A stretch of DNA of 64,000 nucleotides from an uncultured Nitrospiraceae bacterium (GTDB lineage Bacteria > Nitrospirota > Thermodesulfovibrionia > Thermodesulfovibrionales > SM23-35): positions 1 to 64,000 of the forward strand of contig CAKZPA010000037.1 in the NCBI GenBank assembly GCA_937138415.1, given 5' to 3'. The notes under the pieces were generated by a model. That model was given only the letters and a program-made list of their open reading frames with translations, ran no database searches and was not told the origin of the DNA. Shown piece after piece: positions 1-9,916 of this stretch. The position numbers and the translations under genes are program-made. Each line of letters begins with the position of its first letter. The first letter of the stretch is position 1.

Positions 1-1485
1 CGGGTTCACCTCATAGAGGAGACGGTTTGCGCTATCGTAGGCCCTAATATTGACGAACATGCGTCTCCCTTCCGGGAAACCGGAGATGAGCTTATGGCCG
101 GTCTGATTCTGTATCCTGAAAGAGAGACCGCCGGACGCTGCGTCGTACGTTGCGTTTTGAATGGAGGCAGCCATCCTGAGCTGCTGTTTTGCTCGGTCTG
201 CTCCACCGAGAAGCGCAGACGGATCGAGGGGTTCACCCTGCGTGAGGTCGAGCGTGAGGACCAAAGGACCCTGCCGAAGGAGCTGTGCATTCGTAGCGTT
301 ATAGTTCGGCGATCCCGATACCGTACTCGCCAGGATGGAGGCAATCCAGGCATTGCCGCCGGTCAGGTCGTGAATGGGTTGTCCGCTCTTCGGGTGCTCA
401 ATGCTGCCGCTCGGTCTGTTCACGCCGTCGTTCTGGCTGCACGCCTTCCCTACTCCATCTTTCATGTGGCAGTCCTGGCACTTCGAGATATAGTTCCCGG
501 GGGTGGACGTTTTGAATACGCTCGGCGCGAACGGACCGACGCCGGGGGCCCCCCCTTGCTGTCCGTACGCAGAGAGCATGAACTCCGAGAACGTCCGCTC
601 GACGTGGTAGAACGAATACGCGGGATTCACCTCCGTCGGGAGGGGTTGTGTCGGATTCGCTCCCAAATTCGCCAGTACGGGATTCGAAACGTCGTGGCAG
701 GTCGCGCACATATACTTGGACTTGTGGTAGCGGCTGTAGAGAATATTGTGTCGCGCGGACGCGTCGGCAAAAGACGCCCGCTTGTCGCGCGTTCCACTCA
801 GGAACATCTGTCCGGATGCATTTTCCGTATAGTTCGGACTGATAGGTTGATTGTTCGCTCCAAAAAACGGCGTCCCGTTGAAGTTTCGAACGCCGAGAGA
901 GAGAGACTTGTCCGCAGTGTACGTCTTCAGCGCAGCGGTGTTCGAGGGCGTACGGCTCAGATTAGTCTCATCCCAGTAGTTCAACCAGTCGCTCCCTTCC
1001 CGGCTGCCGGCGTAGGTGCTTTCGAAGAATGGGTCGAATGCGTGATGACACACGTCGCAGTGTACCCCAGAGAAATCGTCCCCCTTCATGAGAGAAGCGT
1101 TCGTCGGATCGGAACGCCCTTCGATCCAACCTTGCGGTAAATGGCAGCGGAGACAGATATCGGTCGCGTTCGGGCTGCCGATTGCCCAGATCGAATCCTG
1201 TGCGCTGACCGTCAGGCAGGCCCAGAAGAGCGGGTCGCGCGCAGACTGTGCCATCATGGATCCTTTCCAGTTGTACGTCGGCTCGATCGCCGCGTTGTAA
1301 CCCCCGTGACAATTCGTGCATCGGGTCGGCGCCTCGAGCGTGACAGCCCCCTCAGGTGGCGGCTGCGTGCCGGGCATTCTGACGAGTGGATCGTCTTTCA
1401 CCGCTTTCGGCGTCCAGGCGAGCGCGTACCCGCCGAGAAACACGAAAACGAATATGCATGAGTACACAAAAAGCTTTTTCATCAT
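1..1485 (-). CDS. Multiheme c-type cytochrome (3' end outside window)
   Basis: Manual translation of the complement from ATG at 1485 (MMKKLFVYSCIFVFVFLGGYALAW..., signal-peptide-like) stays open to base 1. Five CXXCH motifs: CTNCH, CLRCH, CDVCH, CATCH, CQDCH. RBS AGGAGG upstream. Not in the ORF track because it has no stop in the window. Confidence 0.88.
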   Translation of the reverse strand, partial: MMKKLFVYSCIFVFVFLGGYALAWTPKAVKDDPLVRMPGTQPPPEGAVTLEAPTRCTNCHGGYNAAIEPTYNWKGSMMAQSARDPLFWACLTVSAQDSIWAIGSPNATDICLRCHLPQGWIEGRSDPTNASLMKGDDFSGVHCDVCHHAFDPFFESTYAGSREGSDWLNYWDETNLSRTPSNTAALKTYTADKSLSLGVRNFNGTPFFGANNQPISPNYTENASGQMFLSGTRDKRASFADASARHNILYSRYHKSKYMCATCHDVSNPVLANLGANPTQPLPTEVNPAYSFYHVERTFSEFMLSAYGQQGGAPGVGPFAPSVFKTSTPGNYISKCQDCHMKDGVGKACSQNDGVNRPSGSIEHPKSGQPIHDLTGGNAWIASILASTVSGSPNYNATNAQLLRQGPLVLTLDLTQGEPLDPSALLGGADRAKQQLRMAASIQNATYDAASGGLSFRIQNQTGHKLISGFPEGRRMFVNIRAYDSANRLLYEVNP

Positions 1486-1522
1486 CTTGTCCTCCTCTCT
1501 CCTGCCGTCTCAATTCCTCGAC

Positions 1523-1566
1523 AAAAAAGCCGAACAGCCTGTTTCATATCCTTCGGCAGTTCGGCT
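1523..1566 (-). terminator. Rho-independent terminator in the 5' leader of the cytochrome gene
   Basis: Complement reads AGCCGAAC-(23 nt)-GTTCGGCT followed by TTTTTT; it lies ~40 nt upstream of the cytochrome start codon. Confidence 0.7.
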
Positions 1567-1716
1567 GTGCCCCGTCACCTTCGGCATCCGTCACTTTCCG
1601 CTCCCCCCGAGAGGTGGGATCGGCTTTATCGGGATAACAGGCGCAAATCGCTTATTTCTTATGCGTTATGGCTCCATCATCACAAGATATGGAGCCTTTC
1701 TCTATTTATTAACTAA

Positions 1717-1745
1717 ATTATATATATATTTTCTCATGCTGTCAA
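1717..1745 (-). promoter_or_regulatory. Sigma70-type promoter for the cytochrome leader
   Basis: Complement TTGACA-N17-TATAAT (GTTCTTGACAGCATGAGAAAATATATATATAATTTAG). Confidence 0.75.
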
Positions 1746-1859
1746 GAACAATTTTCGCGCGGATTTCGGCAGATGCCATCGTGACCGATAACAGGCCGTT
1801 GCCTGTGATTATTTGGCCTTTATTGCACTTTCGCGATCGTATCGTATTTAATATCTCCT

Positions 1860-4436
1860 ATGACCGAATTGACGCCTCTCATGAAGCAGTATTTCACCCT
1901 GAAGGAGAAGTACAGCGACGCCATTCTCCTCTTCAGGCTCGGCGACTTCTACGAAATGTTCGGGGAAGATGCCGAAACGGCTTCGAAAATTCTCCAGATT
2001 GCGCTCACGACGCGCGATAAATCGAAAGAGAATCCGGTGCCGATGTGCGGCGTCCCTTTCTTCGCCGCGGAATCGTATATCCTGAAATTGGTCAAGGCGG
2101 GCTTCAAGGTCGCTATCTCCGAACAGCTGGAGGATCCAAAAAACAGCAGGGGCATCGTCGAGCGGGATGTGGTGCGCGTCGTAACGCCGGGCACGCAGAC
2201 TCCCGACAATCCGAAAGAGAACGTCTATATCATGAGTATCTTCCCCTCCTCCAACCACCACGGCATCGCGGTTTCTGACATTTCGACGGGCGAATTCACG
2301 CTCTACGAGACGACCGACCCTGTCGCCGATGAGATCTGCCGATTCGAACCCAGGGAAATCCTCCTCCCCCGGAGTATCGAGTCCAGTATCCATTACCGGG
2401 AAACGCTGAAACCGTATTTCATTTCCTTCTGCGACGACTGGCACTACGATTACGCCGACGCGTACAAAGTCCTCCTCGAGAAGTTAGGGATGTCGTCGCT
2501 CGAAGGATTCGGCTGCGAGGGCATGACTGCCGCCATTTCGGCCGCTGGCGCCCTCGTGAACTACCTCGTCGAGACGCAGAGGGAGACCTTCTCTCTCAAG
2601 AAGATTTCGCAGCTCAGGAAGGACTCGTGCATGTTCCTCGACGCCCCGACCCAGCGGAACCTCGAATTGACCCGCAACCTCCGGGACGGGTCGCAGGAAG
2701 GCACATTGCTCTGGGTTCTCGATGAAACCCTCACGCCCATGGGGGGGAGGTTCCTCCGCTCGTCAATCACGAAACCGCTCACCGACATCGGCGACATTGC
2801 CAGACGGGCGGAAGCGGTCGAGTATCTGACCGAGGACTTCGAGGTGCTCGAGGAACTCCGATCGGCTCTCCGTAAAGTCCAGGATATCGAGCGCCTCACG
2901 ACACGGATCAGCGCAAAAACGGCGAACGCGCGCGATCTGATCGCGCTCAGAAATTCGGTCGCCGTCCTGCCGGCCATCAAAAAATCGCTCGGGCGCTCTC
3001 GCAATGCATTCCTGCGGATGCTCGGGGAGTACCTTTCGGAGTTCCCCTCCATGAGGGAACTCATCGAGAAGAGCATCGTCGACACGCCGCCTCTCTCTCT
3101 GAGAGACGGGGGAATCATCAGGGACGGCTACCATGATGAAGTGGACGGGCTGAGAACCCTGATGACGAGCGGAAGATCGTTCATCGCGGACCTCGAAACG
3201 CGGGAAAAGAAGCGAACGGGGATCGCGTCGCTCAAAGTCAACTACAACAGGGTCTTCGGCTACTACATCGAAATTACAAAGCCGAATCTCCACATGGTCC
3301 CCGACGACTACATCAGAAAGCAGACCCTCGTGAGCGGAGAGCGGTTCGTTACCCCCGAACTCAAAGAATACGAGGCGCGGGTGCTGGGCGCAGAAGAGAA
3401 GCTCAAGCATCTCGAGTTCGAGCTCTTCCAGGGCATCCTCGATCTCGTGCAGCGGGAATCTTCGGCCCTCTTCGGTTCCGCCTCCGCTCTCGCGATCGTC
3501 GACTTCCTCTGTTCGCTCGCCGTCGTCGCGAAGCGGCATCAGTACGTGAAGCCCGTCGTCGACGATTCCGGCGTCATCGAGATCGCCGACGGCCGGCATG
3601 CCGTTCTCGAGCGGATACCTACCGCGGATCAATTCATTCCGAACAGCATTTACATGGACAATGACACCGATCGCCTCCTCGTCATTACGGGTCCCAATAT
3701 GGCGGGCAAATCGACGTTCATGCGACAGGTCGCCCTCATCGCGATCATGGCCCAGATGGGGTCGTTCGTTCCCGCTTCCGCCGCCCGCATCGGCATCGCC
3801 GACAGGATCTTCACGAGGATCGGCGCAACCGATTTCCTCACGAGGGGACAGAGCACTTTTATGGTGGAAATGATCGAAGTCGCGAATATCGTCCATAACG
3901 CGACATCCCGGAGCCTCATCCTCCTCGACGAAGTGGGCAGGGGGACGAGCACGTTCGACGGCATCAGTATCGCGTGGGCGGTTGCCGAGCACATTCTCAC
4001 TACTCTCCACGCCCGCACGCTGTTCGCGACGCACTACAACGAACTGACCGAACTCTCCCTGATCCACGACGGCGTCAGGAATTACAATATCGCGGTCAAG
4101 GAATGGGGAGACGAGATCATTTTTCTCAGGAAGATCGAGAAGGGACCGGCGGACAAGAGTTACGGCATTCAGGTCGCGCGGCTCGCGGGATTGCCCGATG
4201 CCATCATCAGCAGGGCGAAGGAAGTGCTCGCGAATCTCGAGAAAGAGGAGCTGAACGAGCTTGGCAAGCCGAAGTTCGCGGACCGGAAAAAAAAGAAGGG
4301 GACGGCGCAGCTCGACCTCTTCTCGTCCCTCACCGACTCGGTCATCAACGAGATCAAAGAGATCGATATCGATACGTTGACGCCGGAGGACGCTCTCGGG
4401 AAACTGATCGAGTTACAGAGACGTCTCCGTCTGTAG
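1860..4436 (+). CDS. mutS: DNA mismatch repair protein MutS
   Basis: 858 aa; MutS N-terminal GDFYEMF, Walker A TGPNMAGKST, DEVGRGTSTFDG, FATHYNEL. Confidence 0.97.
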   Translation: MTELTPLMKQYFTLKEKYSDAILLFRLGDFYEMFGEDAETASKILQIALTTRDKSKENPVPMCGVPFFAAESYILKLVKAGFKVAISEQLEDPKNSRGIVERDVVRVVTPGTQTPDNPKENVYIMSIFPSSNHHGIAVSDISTGEFTLYETTDPVADEICRFEPREILLPRSIESSIHYRETLKPYFISFCDDWHYDYADAYKVLLEKLGMSSLEGFGCEGMTAAISAAGALVNYLVETQRETFSLKKISQLRKDSCMFLDAPTQRNLELTRNLRDGSQEGTLLWVLDETLTPMGGRFLRSSITKPLTDIGDIARRAEAVEYLTEDFEVLEELRSALRKVQDIERLTTRISAKTANARDLIALRNSVAVLPAIKKSLGRSRNAFLRMLGEYLSEFPSMRELIEKSIVDTPPLSLRDGGIIRDGYHDEVDGLRTLMTSGRSFIADLETREKKRTGIASLKVNYNRVFGYYIEITKPNLHMVPDDYIRKQTLVSGERFVTPELKEYEARVLGAEEKLKHLEFELFQGILDLVQRESSALFGSASALAIVDFLCSLAVVAKRHQYVKPVVDDSGVIEIADGRHAVLERIPTADQFIPNSIYMDNDTDRLLVITGPNMAGKSTFMRQVALIAIMAQMGSFVPASAARIGIADRIFTRIGATDFLTRGQSTFMVEMIEVANIVHNATSRSLILLDEVGRGTSTFDGISIAWAVAEHILTTLHARTLFATHYNELTELSLIHDGVRNYNIAVKEWGDEIIFLRKIEKGPADKSYGIQVARLAGLPDAIISRAKEVLANLEKEELNELGKPKFADRKKKKGTAQLDLFSSLTDSVINEIKEIDIDTLTPEDALGKLIELQRRLRL

Positions 4437-4540
4437 GAACCTTTCCTCCCTACGTCCTGCTGCGGAAACCGCGGGTGAATTCACGAATGCGATGGTGAAC
4501 GCGGTCGTTCCCGTGATCCCCTTTCGGTGCGGAGCCATCC

Positions 4541-5419
4541 CTATCCTGTCAGTATTTCGAGAATCTCCCGGTAACGAGCCGCGGTCTTCTCTATGATTTC
4601 GGCCGGGAGCTGCGGGCCCGGGTAGGTTCTGTCCCAATCGAGCGTCAGGAGGTAGTCCCGCACGATCTGTTTGTCGTAGCTGTCCTGACTTTTACCCGGC
4701 GCGTAGTCCTTCTTTGACCAGAAACGGGATGAATCGGGCGTGAGTATTTCATCGATCAGCATGAACGTCTCGCCGGAGAACCCGAATTCGAATTTCGTAT
4801 CGGCGATGATGATGCCCCTCTCTTGCGCGATATCCCTCGCACGCGTATACACGCTGATGCTCGTCTCTCTCAGCCTCTCCGCGAGGTCGCGCCCGCAGAT
4901 TCGTTCGACCTCTTCGAAGGGAATATTGATGTCGTGCCCTTCTTCTTCCTTCGTGCTCGGCGTGAAGAGAGGCTCAGGGAGCCGATCGGATTCGACGAAA
5001 CCCGGGGCCAATGGGATTCCGCAGACGGAGCCCTTCTCGCGATACTCCTTCCACCCGCTCCCCGACAGATATCCCCTCACGATGCACTCGACGGGGATGG
5101 GTGATGCCTTCTTCACGAGCATAGCCCTCCCATCGAGAATGTCGGCGTATTTCGCGAGTTTCTCCGGAAAATCTCTGACATCGGCCGCTTCGACGTGGTG
5201 CGGCACGATGTGCGCCATCTGCCTGAACCAATAGAGCGATATCTGCGTGAGGACCCTCCCCTTTCCCGGTATCCCGTTCGGGAGTACCACGTCGAATGCC
5301 GATATTCGATCGGTCGCGACGAGGAGTAGGTGCTCGCCGAGGTCGTAGATATCCCTCACTTTGCCGCGCTTCATCGGCCCGATATCCGTGAAATCCGTCT
5401 TCAGAAGAACATGTTCCAT
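4541..5419 (-). CDS. purC: Phosphoribosylaminoimidazole-succinocarboxamide synthase
   Basis: 292 aa; GKVRDIYDLG, DRISAFDVVLPNGIPGKG, ECIVRGYLSGSGWKEY, LIDEILTPDSSRFW. Confidence 0.95.
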   Translation of the reverse strand: MEHVLLKTDFTDIGPMKRGKVRDIYDLGEHLLLVATDRISAFDVVLPNGIPGKGRVLTQISLYWFRQMAHIVPHHVEAADVRDFPEKLAKYADILDGRAMLVKKASPIPVECIVRGYLSGSGWKEYREKGSVCGIPLAPGFVESDRLPEPLFTPSTKEEEGHDINIPFEEVERICGRDLAERLRETSISVYTRARDIAQERGIIIADTKFEFGFSGETFMLIDEILTPDSSRFWSKKDYAPGKSQDSYDKQIVRDYLLTLDWDRTYPGPQLPAEIIEKTAARYREILEILTG

Positions 5420-5430
5420 AATTTTCCTCC

Positions 5431-6294
5431 TTACAATTCTTCACTCATTATTCTTTCGTTATTCTTTAAAGATAAAGATATTTTCCCGGAGGCCGCGCAG
5501 AGGAAGGCTTCGGCATTGAGCGGCTTCGCGAGTATGGTGCGCACGTGGAGGCGCAAGAGTTCCGACAGCTCTCTGTTCAGCACCTTCGACGGTTTTATCC
5601 TCTGTACCATCGAGGTGTCCCACGTAAGTAGATCGCGGTACAGCGCGATCAGCGCCCCCGATACCGCCAACGGCGAATCGGCACTTTCGGCACAGACCTC
5701 ACAGAGAACGGTACCTTCGGATACGAAGAAGCGGGAGCCTTGCTCACCGCACCTGCCGCAGGCGTCCAGTTTCGGCGCGAATCCCGCGAAGAAAAGAACT
5801 TTCGCCCTGTACTGATTCATCAGCACGGCAACAGCATCGGGCATGCCCTCTCCTCTGTCGGCGCCTCCGTTTGCCTTTCGCGCCGAGTTCGGACGGCTGT
5901 TCTTCCGGGAGAGCAACAGCTCCAGCGCCCCGAGGGTATTCGAGAGGAGCGCATAGATCTTCCCGTTCGCCTCTCTCTCGGGGAGAAGGTTCAGGGTCAG
6001 CTCGACGATGTCCGACACTTCGAGAAACACCATGAAATTGTCCCTGATCGTTTGAAAGGAACGGACGATGTCCGCCTGGGTCAGTTTTGGGAGAGCGGCC
6101 TCTTCCTTTCCCCAGATGGAGAGCCGTACACAGGTGAGCGGCTCGAGGCTGCTCCCGAATCTGCTCCCGATTTTGCGAGGGCTCTTGGCAAACGCTCTCG
6201 TCAGGCCGAAATCAGAGGTGAGGAATGTAACGATGAGGTCCGCTTCTCCGAAAGGGAACGTCCTCAGGACGATCCCTTCTGTCCGCCTGAGCAT
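5431..6294 (-). CDS. recO: DNA repair protein RecO
   Basis: RecO-like N-terminus (LRRTEGIVLRTFPFGEADLIVTFLTSDFGL) and zinc-finger cysteines CGRCGEQ...CEVC. ATG at 6294 overlaps the upstream stop (TGATG). Confidence 0.9.
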   Translation of the reverse strand: MLRRTEGIVLRTFPFGEADLIVTFLTSDFGLTRAFAKSPRKIGSRFGSSLEPLTCVRLSIWGKEEAALPKLTQADIVRSFQTIRDNFMVFLEVSDIVELTLNLLPEREANGKIYALLSNTLGALELLLSRKNSRPNSARKANGGADRGEGMPDAVAVLMNQYRAKVLFFAGFAPKLDACGRCGEQGSRFFVSEGTVLCEVCAESADSPLAVSGALIALYRDLLTWDTSMVQRIKPSKVLNRELSELLRLHVRTILAKPLNAEAFLCAASGKISLSLKNNERIMSEEL

Positions 6295-6746
6295 CACATG
6301 ATGGTGCCGAAATCCTCTGGCTTCAGATTCTTCAGCCACTCCTCGAGTTCGTCGGCGCTCTTCTGCTCCATGATGGTCTCTTCGACAAATATGGGGGCAT
6401 TCACCCGCAGCGCCACCGCAACCGCGTCGCTCGGCCTCGAATCGACCATCGTTTCCTTCTTCCCATCGCTCAGGCAGAGGAGCGCGTAATAGGTGTTATC
6501 GAGAATTTCGGTCACGATTATCTTGGTAATCTTCACCTTCAGGCTGTCCGTGATGTTCTTGATGAGATCGTGCGTGAGCGGACGCGGCGTTTCCACTTTT
6601 CCGAGAGCGAGGGCAATGGAGTCCGCCTCCGGTTTTCCGATCCAGATGGGGAGCGTACCGTTGCCGTCGATTTCCTTGAGGAGGAGAATGTACATATTGC
6701 TGCGGGGATCGAACAGCATCCCCTCGACCTTCATCTGTATCAACAT
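6294..6746 (-). CDS. Bifunctional nuclease family protein (DUF151)
   Basis: 150 aa; LPIWIGKPEADSIALAL and DSRPSDAVAVALR motifs. Confidence 0.9.
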   Translation of the reverse strand: MLIQMKVEGMLFDPRSNMYILLLKEIDGNGTLPIWIGKPEADSIALALGKVETPRPLTHDLIKNITDSLKVKITKIIVTEILDNTYYALLCLSDGKKETMVDSRPSDAVAVALRVNAPIFVEETIMEQKSADELEEWLKNLKPEDFGTIM

Positions 6747-6750
6747 GCGG

Positions 6751-7647
6751 TTACGCCCTGTATCCGAGGTCCCTCAATACGTGATCGTCGTCTCTCCACT
6801 TCTTTCTCACCTTCACCCACAAAGCGAGAAAGACTCTCGCATGAAGGAGCTTTTCGATATCGATGCGCGCAGCCGAACCGATCGCTTTCAGCATCGATCC
6901 CTGTTTCCCTATTATTATAGCTTTTTGACCTTCTCTTTCAACATAAATATTGCAGCCGATCGAGAGAAGGCCGTCTTCCCGCTCGGTCCAGGAAACGACC
7001 TCGACCGCGACGGAGTACGGCAACTCCTCCTGCGTCATCGCCATGATCTTTTCGCGGACGATCTCGGCAACCATGAAACGTTCCGCCTGGTCCGTCACAA
7101 GATCTTCGGGGAAATAGCGCGGCCCCCGGGGGAGGGTCGCACGGATCGTCTCGACGAGTTCGCCGATGCCGTCCCTCTTCAGCGCGGAGATGGGAAACAC
7201 TTCCTGAAAAGGATGCCGTTCACGAAAGGAGTCGATGACCGGCAAGAGCTGCCGTTTTGGAACCGTGTCGATCTTATTGATCACGAGGAAGACGGGGGAT
7301 CGCACGGAGCGCAGGAGCGCGACGATGCGAAGATCCTCCGGGTCATCCGTCACCGGTTCGACCATCAAGAGAACGAGGTCGACCTCTCCTAACGCGCTTA
7401 CCGCCGCCCGCACCATCGCCTCGCCCAGTTTATGTCGCGGCCGGTGAATGCCCGGCGTGTCGATGAAAACAATCTGGGCATCGGGGAGATTCTTGATGCC
7501 GATTATTCTGTTTCTCGTCGTCTGCGGCCTCGGCGTGACAATCGATACCTTCTCCCCGAGGATCGCATTGAGGAGCGTCGATTTTCCGACATTGGGGCGC
7601 CCGATGATCGAGACGAACCCGGATCGTAATCCATCCTCTTGTCTCAA
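6751..7647 (-). CDS. era: GTPase Era
   Basis: GRPNVGKSTLLNAILGEKVSIVTPRPQTTRNRI, DTPGIHRPRHKLGEAM, NKIDTV, KH-domain IIIGKQGSMLKAIG. Likely TTG start at 7647 overlapping the aminotransferase stop (TTGA); the ORF-track start at 7896 lies inside the upstream gene. Confidence 0.92.
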   Translation of the reverse strand: MRQEDGLRSGFVSIIGRPNVGKSTLLNAILGEKVSIVTPRPQTTRNRIIGIKNLPDAQIVFIDTPGIHRPRHKLGEAMVRAAVSALGEVDLVLLMVEPVTDDPEDLRIVALLRSVRSPVFLVINKIDTVPKRQLLPVIDSFRERHPFQEVFPISALKRDGIGELVETIRATLPRGPRYFPEDLVTDQAERFMVAEIVREKIMAMTQEELPYSVAVEVVSWTEREDGLLSIGCNIYVEREGQKAIIIGKQGSMLKAIGSAARIDIEKLLHARVFLALWVKVRKKWRDDDHVLRDLGYRA

Positions 7648-8834
7648 GAAAGCTTCTGGAGAGCGTGGCGGATTCGCTCCACGCCTTTCTTCAGTTCGCC
7701 GAGCGACGTCGCATAGGAGAGCCTCACATGATTGTCGTCCCCGAATGCCCCACCCGGTACGAGAGCGACCTTCCCCTCTTCGAGGAGGTAGAGGGCGAGA
7801 TCGGCGGAAGACGAGATCGTCCTGCCATTTGCCGCTCTCCCGTAAAAGTGGTTCGTGCGAGGAAACGCGTAGAAGGCCCCCGTCGGCATCAGGCAATGTA
7901 CGCCGGGGATCGCATTCAGTTCATCGACGAGAAACGATCTCCGGCGCTCGAACTCTTCGCGCATCGTCGCGATGAAATCCTGCGGGCCCGTCAATGCGAC
8001 GACCGCAGCCCACTGCGCGATGGATGTCGGGTTCGACGTCGACTGGCTCTGGATATTCGTCATCGCACGAATGACATCCTTCGGTCCTGCCGCATATCCG
8101 ATCCTCCATCCGGTCATCGCATAGGACTTCGATACCCCGTTGACGACGATCGTCTTTTCCTTCAGGACCGGATCCAGCGACGCGATACTCACGTGCGGAA
8201 CGCCGTCATAGGTGAGCTTTTCGTATATTTCGTCCGAGATCACGTAGATATCGTGCTTCATGACGATCTCTGCGATCTTCTCGAGCCTCTCACGGTCGTA
8301 CGTGAGGCCTGTCGGATTCGAGGGGGAGTTCAAGATCAGTGCGCGGGTCTTTTCCGTAATATGCGCTTCCAAATCCTCCGGCTGGAGTGTAAACCGGTCG
8401 CTTTCGACGGTTTTCAGGAAAACCGGCGTCGCGTCGTTGAGCAGGACCTGATCGGGATAGGAGACCCAGTAGGGGGAGGGGATCAGCACCTCGTCGCCGG
8501 GATTGAACAACGCCTGCGCGATATTGTAGAGGCTGTGCTTCGCTCCGCACGATACGATGATCTCCTCCCGCGAGTACCGGAGATCGTTGTCGCGGCGCAA
8601 TTTCTCGATGATCGCATCCTTCAGCGGATCGATCCCGCCCACGGGCGTATACTTCGTGCAACCGTCGCGAAGAGCCTTCACGGCGGCTTCCTTGATATGC
8701 TCCGGCGTGTCGAAATCCGGCTCGCCGACGCCGAAATTCACGACATCGATGCCGGCGGCCTTCATCGCCTTCGCTTTAGCGTCCATGGCGAGCGTCGGCG
8801 ATGGTTGAATCCTGCCCGCTCTCTCAGACAGCAT
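7644..8834 (-). CDS. Pyridoxal phosphate-dependent aminotransferase (aspartate aminotransferase type)
   Basis: FGVGEPDFDTPEHIKEAA, LNSPSNPTGLTYDRE, NGVSKSYAMTGWRIGY. RBS GGAGGGAG before ATG 8834. Confidence 0.93.
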   Translation of the reverse strand: MLSERAGRIQPSPTLAMDAKAKAMKAAGIDVVNFGVGEPDFDTPEHIKEAAVKALRDGCTKYTPVGGIDPLKDAIIEKLRRDNDLRYSREEIIVSCGAKHSLYNIAQALFNPGDEVLIPSPYWVSYPDQVLLNDATPVFLKTVESDRFTLQPEDLEAHITEKTRALILNSPSNPTGLTYDRERLEKIAEIVMKHDIYVISDEIYEKLTYDGVPHVSIASLDPVLKEKTIVVNGVSKSYAMTGWRIGYAAGPKDVIRAMTNIQSQSTSNPTSIAQWAAVVALTGPQDFIATMREEFERRRSFLVDELNAIPGVHCLMPTGAFYAFPRTNHFYGRAANGRTISSSADLALYLLEEGKVALVPGGAFGDDNHVRLSYATSLGELKKGVERIRHALQKLS

Positions 8835-9013
8835 TGAATCTCCCTCCTCCGTCAGCACGGGAGCCTTCATCGATGAAGACTCGCTCCGCCATTCTCACGT
8901 ATCACCGCGCGGCAAAGAACGTATCGAAGGGACATCGGTTCCCGCGCGCCGCGCATGGTCAACCGCCGCGGGAACGACCGCACATCGGAAGACGGTTCGT
9001 TGCGGTTGGAGGG

Positions 9014-9880
9014 TCATTTCCCTCCCGTTCCCTTCAGCACGTCCCTCAGCTCGTGTGCCTGGTATTCTTCCTGCCGAATCGTCAGATCGAGATTGACGAC
9101 CAGACCGGCGTGTTTCTGGAATTCGCTCTCCCGGATGAGCTTCCGATGTCTCCTCCACGACTTCAGGGCTTCGCCTTCCGCTCTTTCGATCGCTCCTCCG
9201 AACGCTTTCGGGATATCGATTTTGCCCGGCCTGAACTCGACCGCGATGCCGTTTTCGGCGATGTCTTCCGCAAAGTGGGCGAGCTGCTTCATTTTCTCCA
9301 TCGCCTGATCCATGAGATTCCAGGCGACAACTCCCTTTTTCTGATAGACCCACGAGCAGCCGATGTGCCGGAGCATTTCCTGGTACTTGCTCGTCACTTC
9401 CTTCTGCAATAAAGCGAGAAAGTCTTCCGGCAGTTCGCGCTCTCCCCCGGGCTGGCCCGCAGCCAGTTCCGGGCTCAATTTATCGAGAATCCGCTGGAAC
9501 TTCTTCGCGTGGTACGCCGACTCCCACGCTTCCCTCTCCAAAACCCGCTTTATGTGCGGGTCGTCGACCGCCGCCGCCTCCTTGCGATAGTGGGGGACGA
9601 GTTTCTCTTCGTAGTCGATATAGGACGCGAATATCGTCGATCTGTTGGTCGGATCGAAGGGATACGGCGCGGGCGTGAAATTGACGTCTCCGCCCAATCT
9701 CCCTATGATCATCCCGAGCCAGTGCATGTGCCACATCTCTTCGCGCGACCTCGAGATGAGGCTCGCGCCGAGAGGAGTGTCCTCGCCTTCCAGCCATCCA
9801 TGGACGAGATACCGAATGATGGCCGCGTGCTCGTCCGCGAGATCGCGGTTGAGCATGTCGATCAGTTCTGATTTCTTCAT
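9014..9880 (-). CDS. Tandem ferritin-like domain protein
   Basis: 288 aa; first half has a DEHAAIIRYLVH / REEMWHMHWLG / EREAWESAYHAKKF ferritin-like pattern; second half has EVTSKYQEMLRHI / EKMKQLAHFAEDIAE / EEYQAHE. Confidence 0.75.
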   Translation of the reverse strand: MKKSELIDMLNRDLADEHAAIIRYLVHGWLEGEDTPLGASLISRSREEMWHMHWLGMIIGRLGGDVNFTPAPYPFDPTNRSTIFASYIDYEEKLVPHYRKEAAAVDDPHIKRVLEREAWESAYHAKKFQRILDKLSPELAAGQPGGERELPEDFLALLQKEVTSKYQEMLRHIGCSWVYQKKGVVAWNLMDQAMEKMKQLAHFAEDIAENGIAVEFRPGKIDIPKAFGGAIERAEGEALKSWRRHRKLIRESEFQKHAGLVVNLDLTIRQEEYQAHELRDVLKGTGGK

Positions 9881-9916
9881 TGTGGCCTCCCTTCGTGCGG
9901 TTTCAGCGTGTGAATA

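Noticed and set aside
94-1140. 348-aa + strand ORF
   Set aside because: Antisense to the multiheme cytochrome c, which has CXXCH motifs and a signal peptide.
1523-1710. Canonical GEMM (c-di-GMP-I/cGAMP) riboswitch
   Set aside because: The context is suggestive, but the defining GCAAACC/GACGCAAAGCC core is absent by eye, so only a generic attenuator candidate is claimed.
2763-4067. 434-aa minus-strand ORF
   Set aside because: Entirely antisense to mutS, with low-complexity Asp/Glu/Arg-rich sequence.
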